A stretch of 53,301 nt of DNA from Wenzhouxiangella sediminis (GTDB taxonomy: Bacteria; Pseudomonadota; Gammaproteobacteria; Xanthomonadales; Wenzhouxiangellaceae), in the NCBI RefSeq assembly GCF_003410055.1, contig NZ_QUZK01000044.1:1-53301 (forward strand), given 5' to 3'. Positions 48,212 through 53,301 of this stretch are shown piece by piece. Below the pieces are notes generated by a model that was not told the DNA's origin, ran no database searches, and was given only the letters and a program-made list of their open reading frames with translations. How positions within the stretch are numbered: position 1 is the stretch's first letter; each line of letters begins with the position of its first letter. Position numbers and translations under genes: made by a program.

Positions 48212-49969
48212 ATGCCGACGATTCTCAGGGTTGCAGTGCTGTTGCTGTGGGCGACTGGAACGACCGCCATCGCCCAGCCGACCATCGATTTCGGCCCGGC
48301 GGTCAACGTGTCCGATACGCCGACCGGCACGGCGGGCACGGATGACATTCTGGTCGTGGACCAGGCGACCTTCGAAAAGGTGCACGTCGTGGCCTACGCC
48401 GACGGTCCGAACGGGCGGCGTGATGTCTACGTCCGCTACTCCACCGATGAAGGCTCGACCTGGTCGTCCCCGGTCAACGTGTCCAACACGGCCGGTCAGA
48501 CCAACGTCGTCGGCGGCTTCGGCAATTCACGGCGGCCGGCGATCGTAGCCGACGGCGACGAGGTGCTGCTGGTCTGGAACGATCGCTACTGTCCCGGCGG
48601 AAACCAGGGCAGCTATTCGCCGGACGGTGTGCCGACCGCGTTCGCCTGCATCTGGGCGGCGCGCTCGACCGATGCGGGCCGTACCTGGTCGTCGGCCGAG
48701 CAGCTCACCGACGGCTCACGTGATGCGATCAACCAGTTCCCGGCCGCCAGTGCGGACGGATTCGCCCTGGCCTGGCAGGAGGATCCCGCCGGCGTTCCAC
48801 AGGGCGGTGCCGACGGGGCTTCGGGCGCCAGCGGCAATCCCGGAACGGACATCCACTACACGGCACTCACCAAGGCCGCGTTCTCGTCCGCGACGGCCTT
48901 TCCCGCGCCGGTGGAAGTCTCCGACAACGTTTCCACCGCTTCGGGAGAGCCCCGCGCCACGCGCCCGAACCTGCAGATGGTCGGAAACACGGCCCTGCTG
49001 GCCTACGAGGAAACCAAACCGGGCGGGGGCGGCAAGGACGTGATCTGGCACGCATTCACGTTCTCGAGTCCGCCCTCGGGCAGCGCCGGGAGCATCGTCA
49101 ACCAGGATGCCGGCGAGAACGCCCGGCGCGTCCGGGTGGTGGCCCAGTCCCCGGCCGATGCGGGCGTCGACGGCGCCACGGCGATGGTGCTGTGGCGGCA
49201 AGGCATCGGCAACGAGGGTGCTCCGGCCGATTTCATGATGCGCCGGGCCACGGGCGGCTACGGCATCGGTCAGTTCGACGACGCGGTCAATCTCAGCGGC
49301 GCCACGCTCGACGAGGCCACCGGTTTCGATCCCGAGGACAGCATTCGCGGGCATCGGGGCATCCTCGACGGCGGCTTCGCCGCGGTGGTGTTCATCTACA
49401 CGCCGAGCGAGGCCGACCGGGCGCTCCAGCAGGCGACTTACAACGTGCTGACCCGCCGCTCCTTCGATGGCGGCCAGACCTGGTCGGCCCCGCGGAACGT
49501 ATCGGGCATCTCGGACTTCGGCCGGATGGCCTTCGCGCCGCGCATCGTGGCCACGCCGCCGACCATTCCGAGCGGCGATCCGCTCGATGTGCGCAACGAG
49601 AACATCTATTTGCTGGCCTGGGACACGCGCGAGAATCTCGTGGAGCAGCACGAAAGCGAGCGCTACGATGCCTTCGCCGCCATCACCGTCGATCGCGGAG
49701 AGAATTTCTCCGCCCCGGTGCCCATCGCCGACAGCATCGCGGAAGAATGGGAGACCGGAATCCAGGCCTGGCCGTCCGGCGAGATCGTGTGTGCCAACTG
49801 GAAGCAGCAAGAACCCGGCGAGAGCTCCGAAACCTGGTTTCGGTGCGGCCTGCGTGGTCAGGTGCCGGCCCTGGCCGTGCCCGTTCTGGGGCCGTGGAGC
49901 ATGCTGATGCTGATCGCAACGCTGCTGATCGTGGTCCGCCGCTTCGCGGCCATGCCTGTTTCGAATTGA
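48212..49969 (+). CDS. Secreted BNR-repeat (sialidase-like) protein with IPTL-type C-terminal signal
   Basis: A signal peptide (MPTILRVAVLLLWATGTTAIA) precedes a beta-propeller-like body of 585 residues with at least three Asp-box (BNR) repeats: STDEGSTWSS, STDAGRTWSS and SFDGGQTWSAP. Asp-boxes mark sialidases and related propellers, but the arginine triad of an active sialidase is not evident. The C-terminus is VPVLGPWSMLMLIATLLIV followed by VRRF, matching the layout of the IPTL-CTERM sorting tail (Pro motif, membrane helix, basic end), so it is probably processed and anchored or released at the surface. Possibly a choice-of-anchor type surface protein. Substrate unknown. Confidence 0.82.
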   Translation: MPTILRVAVLLLWATGTTAIAQPTIDFGPAVNVSDTPTGTAGTDDILVVDQATFEKVHVVAYADGPNGRRDVYVRYSTDEGSTWSSPVNVSNTAGQTNVVGGFGNSRRPAIVADGDEVLLVWNDRYCPGGNQGSYSPDGVPTAFACIWAARSTDAGRTWSSAEQLTDGSRDAINQFPAASADGFALAWQEDPAGVPQGGADGASGASGNPGTDIHYTALTKAAFSSATAFPAPVEVSDNVSTASGEPRATRPNLQMVGNTALLAYEETKPGGGGKDVIWHAFTFSSPPSGSAGSIVNQDAGENARRVRVVAQSPADAGVDGATAMVLWRQGIGNEGAPADFMMRRATGGYGIGQFDDAVNLSGATLDEATGFDPEDSIRGHRGILDGGFAAVVFIYTPSEADRALQQATYNVLTRRSFDGGQTWSAPRNVSGISDFGRMAFAPRIVATPPTIPSGDPLDVRNENIYLLAWDTRENLVEQHESERYDAFAAITVDRGENFSAPVPIADSIAEEWETGIQAWPSGEIVCANWKQQEPGESSETWFRCGLRGQVPALAVPVLGPWSMLMLIATLLIVVRRFAAMPVSN

Positions 49970-49991
49970 TCGCGCACGATGTCTCGCGCAC

Positions 49992-50699
49992 TCAGTCGAC
50001 GGCTTTCGCCTCGATGCTGAAGCGCACCAGGACCTCGTCGGAGACCCGCAGGGCCCCGCCGGCCGCCGAGTAGGGCGTCAGGCCGAAATCGGTCTGGCGC
50101 AGGACGAAGCGGCCCGCTGCGGTCAGGGACGCTTCCTGGATGTCGAGCGTCACGGGCACGGTCAGCGCACGCGTCTCGCCGGCCAGGCTCACCCGGGCGC
50201 GGATGTCGGGCTGCCAGCGCGGCCCGGTGATCGCGATCGATTCGACGCGAATTTCCGGGTGGGCTTCGGCATCCAGCAGCGCCGGCGACAGCATGTTGCG
50301 GCGTGTGCCCTCGATCGCCTCGGCATCGACCGCCCCTTCGAAGCCCTCGGCCGCTCGCCATTCGTGCCGGTCGACCGCCAGCGCGCCCGCGTCGATTGTC
50401 AGTCGCAGCGCCGAGTCGCGAAAGGGTTCGGCCAGCACGATTTCACCCTCGATCACGCTGCCGCCGACCACGTGCGGGTGACCGAGGCGCGCCATCGGGC
50501 CCTCGGCGCGGACGATCAGCCGCAGGCGCGATCGGTCGCGGTCCACGACGAAACGGGTGCCGGAAGGCCAGGGCGTCGCCGACGCATCCGTGGCTGTGGC
50601 GCGGCTGACGCCGTCGGGTGCCGGCGGCAGGGACTGGCAGCCGACGAGCAGGAGCATGGGCAAGAGCAAGAGGCGTGCGACCGGTGACAGTTTCTTCAT
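49992..50699 (-). CDS. YceI-family lipoprotein
   Basis: A signal peptide ends in a lipobox (LLLVGCQS, Cys20). A YceI-like lipocalin-type domain runs about 55-235, with FVVDRDRSRLRLIVRAEGPMARLGHPH, then RRNMLSPALLDAEAHPEIRVES and a C-terminal FGLTPYSAAGGALRVSDEVLVRF. YceI proteins bind isoprenoid lipids such as polyprenol pyrophosphate derivatives. The ATG at 50699 is chosen because the signal sequence begins there. It diverges from the cytochrome b561-YceI operon across 44 nt. Confidence 0.88.
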   Translation of the reverse strand: MKKLSPVARLLLLPMLLLVGCQSLPPAPDGVSRATATDASATPWPSGTRFVVDRDRSRLRLIVRAEGPMARLGHPHVVGGSVIEGEIVLAEPFRDSALRLTIDAGALAVDRHEWRAAEGFEGAVDAEAIEGTRRNMLSPALLDAEAHPEIRVESIAITGPRWQPDIRARVSLAGETRALTVPVTLDIQEASLTAAGRFVLRQTDFGLTPYSAAGGALRVSDEVLVRFSIEAKAVD

Positions 50700-50713
50700 G
50701 ACGGCGCTATAGT
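50684..50713 (+). promoter_or_regulatory. Sigma70-type promoter of the cytochrome b561-yceI operon
   Basis: GTGACA (50684-50689, five of six to TTGACA), an 18-nt spacer, then TATAGT (50708-50713). The predicted start, near 50720, is followed by TGGAGGGG and the GTG start at 50744. The -35 lies inside the start of the divergent YceI lipoprotein gene. Confidence 0.65.
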
Positions 50714-50743
50714 CTCTGAAGTGCAATCGCTGGAGGGGCGTGC

Positions 50744-51304
50744 GTGAGTCTGCCCATTCGCAACACCGAACGAGCCTACGGCCTGGTCAGCCAGACCTTC
50801 CACTGGCTGGTCGTGGCCCTGATCGTCGTCCAGTATATCTGGGCCTGGCGGATCGACGAGGTCGAGGGGCTGCGCGATCGGCTCGAGCTGGTCACCCAGC
50901 ACAAGACCATCGGCATGACCATCCTGTCGCTGGCGGTGCTCCGCCTGCTCTGGCGCCTGTTCAACCGGCCGCCGCCGCTGCCCGCGCACATGCCGCGCTG
51001 GGAACAAATCGCGGCTCACGCGGGTCACTGGATGCTGTACGGGCTGATCTTCGTCATCCCGCTATCGGGCTGGGCGTACTCCTCGGCCGCCGGCTACGGC
51101 GACTACTGGTGGGGTCCGGTGGACTTTCCGAGCATCGCACCCAAAAGCGAGGATCTCGAGGACCTGTTTCACGAACTGCACGAGTGGTTGACCACGGCCC
51201 TGGCCTTCGTCGCCATCGGTCACGCGCTGGCCGCGCTGCGACACCACTTCTGGATCAAGGACGACGTACTCAAGAGGATGCTGCCGATATGGCGAAAGAA
51301 CTGA
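50744..51304 (+). CDS. Cytochrome b561 (YceJ/CybB type)
   Basis: Diheme b-type membrane cytochrome that moves electrons between quinol and periplasmic partners. The 186 residues contain four membrane helices with ligand histidines in SQTFHWLVVALIV, TQHKTIGM, AAHAGHWMLYG and AIGHALAALRHH. The GTG start has TGGAGGGG upstream. Its stop lies within the next gene, overlapping by 16 nt. Cytochrome b561 next to yceI matches the E. coli yceJ-yceI pair, suggesting a functional link. Confidence 0.92.
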   Translation: MSLPIRNTERAYGLVSQTFHWLVVALIVVQYIWAWRIDEVEGLRDRLELVTQHKTIGMTILSLAVLRLLWRLFNRPPPLPAHMPRWEQIAAHAGHWMLYGLIFVIPLSGWAYSSAAGYGDYWWGPVDFPSIAPKSEDLEDLFHELHEWLTTALAFVAIGHALAALRHHFWIKDDVLKRMLPIWRKN

Positions 51305-51852
51305 AATTCGCGGCCCTGGCGCTGCTGATGGCGCCGGGCCTGGCTCTGGCCGACTGCTTCCGGGCCGACCAGGAAAACGGCCGGATCGAGTTCACCGGCG
51401 TGGCCGAGGGCAGCCGGTTTAGCGGCGAGTTCGGTGAGTTCACCGTCTCGATCTGCATGGACGGGCGGGACCTGGCGACCGCGGGCATCGAGGTCGTCAT
51501 CCAGACCGCCTCGGCCGACACCGGCAACGAAGACCGCGACAGCGAGCTGCTCGGTGAGAACTTCTTCCATGTCGAGGAATATCCCGAGGCCACCTGGGAG
51601 AGCGGCGAAATCCGCGCCGACGGCGAGGCATTCGTCGCGGAAGGCAAACTCGAGCTGCGCGGCATCGAGGCCGATCAGCCGGTGCGGCTACAGATTTCCG
51701 GAGACAATCCGCCGGTGCTCAGCGGCAGCGCCGAGATCATGCGCCTGAACTGGGATGTCGGCATCGGCGAGGACTTCGAGGATACCGACTTTATCCGCAA
51801 CCGGGTGGACCTGCAGTTCGAACTGCGGCTGCAGCCTTATTCGAAGGGGTAG
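51289..51852 (+). CDS. YceI-family periplasmic protein
   Basis: A signal peptide (MAKELKFAALALLMAPGLALA, cleavage before DCF) leads a 187-residue YceI domain with FTGVAEGSRFSGEFGEFTVSICMD, the ENFFHVEEYPEATWESGEIRADGEAF segment and a C-terminal FIRNRVDLQFELRL. Members bind polyisoprenoid lipids in the periplasm. It starts within the cytochrome b561 gene, 16 nt before that stop. With the divergent lipoprotein, this locus encodes two YceI proteins flanking one cytochrome. Confidence 0.92.
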   Translation: MAKELKFAALALLMAPGLALADCFRADQENGRIEFTGVAEGSRFSGEFGEFTVSICMDGRDLATAGIEVVIQTASADTGNEDRDSELLGENFFHVEEYPEATWESGEIRADGEAFVAEGKLELRGIEADQPVRLQISGDNPPVLSGSAEIMRLNWDVGIGEDFEDTDFIRNRVDLQFELRLQPYSKG

Positions 51853-51897
51853 TTCAGCCTGGGGCGGCCGTAGCGCCATGAGGTGGCTTCCGAAGTC

Positions 51898-52030
51898 TCG
51901 TCGGGTTCACGCCAAGGCGCAAAGGCGCAAAGTTCGCCAAGCAAGATAAAGACGCGGACATTGCTTCTCTATCTATCTTTGTCTTTCTTCGCGCCCTTGG
52001 CGCCTTTGCGCCTTGGCGTGAGACCGACGA
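51898..52030. repeat. Long inverted repeat with 55-bp arms
   Basis: The arm at 51898-51952 is the reverse complement of 51976-52030 with about eight mismatches, around a 23-nt loop. The core of each arm is GCCAAGGCGCAAAGGCGC, itself an 8-nt period (GGCGCAAA). It sits between two convergent genes (a YceI gene and the ferredoxin-NADP+ reductase), filling most of a 231-nt gap. It may act as a bidirectional 3'-end hairpin or be a small mobile repeat. No coding sequence is visible. Confidence 0.9.
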
Positions 52031-52083
52031 CCGATCAGCGCTGAACACGCGTCGCTACGGGCGCATGCACGCAAGCTGCCGTC

Positions 52084-53112
52084 TTATTCGTCCGCCACCC
52101 CGAGCCGCTTGTGCATGATCGGCGAGGTCGTCGTGTACTGCACGAACTGGCGCGCGTCGGGGTAGACGTACTTCTGCACGCCGAAGGCCGCCAGGGCGGC
52201 CTCGTGGAAGCCCGAGAGGATGAACTTCTTCTTGCCGGGATACGTGTTGACGTCGCCGATGGCGAACACGCCCTCGACCGAGGTCTGGAATTTCTCGGTG
52301 TCGACCGGGATCTGCTTCTTCTCCAGGTCCAGTCCCCAGTCCGCGATCGGCCCCAGGTCCGGCGACAGGCCCCAGAACACCAGCACTTCGTCGCCCTCGA
52401 CGCTCGACTTGTTGCGCTCGAGGTCCATCAGGTCGAAGCCGGTGAAACGCCCGTCCTCGCTGTGCACCTGGGTGATGATGCCCTGGCGCTCACGCACCTT
52501 GCCCTCGGCGGCCAGCGCGCGCACCTTCTCCACCGAGGCGGCCGCGCCCCGGTATTCGTTGCGGCGGTGGATCAACTCGACCGACTCGGCGATCTCGGCC
52601 AGGTCCATGGTCCAGTCCAGCGCCGAATCGCCGCCGCCGAGGATCAGCAGGCGCTTGCCGCGGAATTGTTCCCGGTTGGTCACCTTGTAATGGATCTGGT
52701 CGCTGGTGACCTCGTCGATGCCCTTGGCCTTGAGCTTGCGGGCCTGGAAGGCCCCCAGGCCGGCGGCGATGATCACCGCGCCGGCGTCGAACTCGGTTCC
52801 CGTGGAGGTCACGACCGTGAAACGGCCGTCCTCGCGCTTTTCGAACTTCTCGACACGCTGGCCCAGATGAATGCCGGCGTGGAAGGGCTTGATCTGCTGC
52901 ATCAGCTTGTCGACCAGCTCCTGCGCGCCGATGACCGGCCAGGCCGGAATGTCGTAGATGGGCTTTTCGGGATAGAGTTCGGCGCACTGGCCGCCCACCT
53001 GCGGCAGGCTGTCGACCAGCTCGGCCTTCAGGCCAAGCAGTCCGAGTTCGAAAACCTGGAACAGGCCCACGGGACCTGCGCCGACGATGACCGCATCGGT
53101 CTGGATTGTCAT
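52084..53112 (-). CDS. Ferredoxin-NADP+ reductase, thioredoxin-reductase-like
   Basis: FAD- and NAD(P)-binding oxidoreductase of 342 residues. The N-terminal FAD motif is AVIVGAGPVGLFQVFELGL, with VDSLPQVGGQCAELYPEKPIYDIPA; the NADPH motif is LLILGGGDSALDWTMDLAE, with IHRRNEYRGAAAS. The C-terminal FAD segment is GVFAIGDVNTYPGKKKFILSGFHEAALAAF. There is no active-site CXXC, which separates it from thioredoxin reductase and places it with the TrxR-like (YumC type) ferredoxin reductases. It could work with the FdxA at 28792. A heptad element lies upstream. Confidence 0.93.
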   Translation of the reverse strand: MTIQTDAVIVGAGPVGLFQVFELGLLGLKAELVDSLPQVGGQCAELYPEKPIYDIPAWPVIGAQELVDKLMQQIKPFHAGIHLGQRVEKFEKREDGRFTVVTSTGTEFDAGAVIIAAGLGAFQARKLKAKGIDEVTSDQIHYKVTNREQFRGKRLLILGGGDSALDWTMDLAEIAESVELIHRRNEYRGAAASVEKVRALAAEGKVRERQGIITQVHSEDGRFTGFDLMDLERNKSSVEGDEVLVFWGLSPDLGPIADWGLDLEKKQIPVDTEKFQTSVEGVFAIGDVNTYPGKKKFILSGFHEAALAAFGVQKYVYPDARQFVQYTTTSPIMHKRLGVADE

Positions 53113-53176
53113 GAGGGGCTCCGGGGGTGTTGCGGTGGATTCTGGGTTCAGGGTCCTATGATAACCGTGGTGGGGG

Positions 53177-53301
53177 AGGTTTCAGGTTGCAGGTTTCAGG
53201 TTTCAGGTTTCAGGGGTTCCGGGTTCCGGTATCCTGTGCCCCGAACCCCGAACCCCGAACCCCGAACCCCGAACCCCGAACCCCGAACCCCGAACCCCGA
53301 A
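53177..53301. repeat. Composite heptad-repeat element at the right edge
   Basis: Five units AGGTTTC (one as AGGTTGC; 53177-53211) are followed by AGGGGTTCCGGGTTCCGG (53212-53229), a 9-nt link, and nine perfect CCCCGAA units (53239-53301) running into the window end. The middle block is complementary to the last, so they can fold together. The same two unit families occur at 13871-14072 and 32861-32960. It lies upstream of the reductase gene; its full length is unknown. Confidence 0.9.

Noticed and set aside
48212..49969. Active sialidase
   Set aside because: Asp-box repeats are present, but the arginine triad and nucleophilic tyrosine context are not evident.

Overview
The window looks like a 53 kb piece of the chromosome of a GC-rich gammaproteobacterium, most likely close to Xanthomonadales/Chromatiales. 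The signs are pcnB-folK-panB-panC in order, a bcp-phoH pair, BamC, AlaA, PrlC, YceI with cytochrome b561, and a sigma32-type promoter before clpB. I cannot name genus or species. Nearly all of it is core housekeeping sequence, densely packed, with many 1-4 nt stop/start overlaps. No phage, insertion sequence or CRISPR array is visible. Both ends lie inside short tandem repeats (an octamer at the left, a heptamer at the right), so it is probably a complete assembly contig broken at repeats.

Layout. 0-7.3 kb: dapD, then a two-gene RND efflux operon on the minus strand sitting between dapD and a YffB/ArsC-like gene, a dGTPase-like gene and a gamma-glutamylcyclotransferase-like gene. 7.4-10.7 kb: a coiled-coil porin, a BCCT (betaine-type) transporter and tRNA-Gly(CCC). 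10.8-19.5 kb: a histone-deacetylase-family protein with a PduO-type cobalamin adenosyltransferase, an aldehyde dehydrogenase, clpB, a CDGSH/glutamate-synthase fusion and a UPF0149-like protein. 19.5-25.7 kb: a radical SAM protein, an NRDE-family gene broken by a 13-bp tandem duplication, and a three-gene operon of outer-membrane barrel, blue-copper-like lipoprotein and membrane sensor Ser/Thr kinase. 25.8-32.7 kb: phoH, bcp, bamC, fdxA and pcnB-folK-panB-panC. 33-38 kb: ParA, lipoprotein and thioesterase genes, then an MFS permease translationally coupled to a TonB-dependent receptor. 38-46 kb: an FHA-GGDEF diguanylate cyclase, prlC, alaA, a secreted M14 peptidase and dapA. 46.4-53 kb: two secreted proteins with distinctive C-termini, a YceI lipoprotein, cytochrome b561, a second YceI, and a ferredoxin-NADP+ reductase.

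Genes that work together: dapD and dapA (lysine/peptidoglycan precursor), folK-panB-panC (folate and pantothenate), the RND pair (efflux), porin plus BCCT (probable solute uptake), receptor plus MFS (probable uptake of one scarce ligand across both membranes), and barrel-cupredoxin-kinase (probable envelope sensing).

The most unusual signal is not a gene. At least four intergenic regions carry arrays of 7-bp units of related design (CCTGAAA/CCTGAAC, CCCCGAA/CCCGGAA, CAGAGGG/CGGAAGN), several in inverted pairs that could fold into slippery hairpins. Further repeats of 8 and 10 bp and a 55-bp-arm inverted repeat occupy other gaps. One heptad array directly abuts the clpB heat-shock promoter and another contributes to the stop codon of the deacetylase-family gene. 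Several genes also look leaderless, with a -10-like hexamer 6-7 nt before the ATG.
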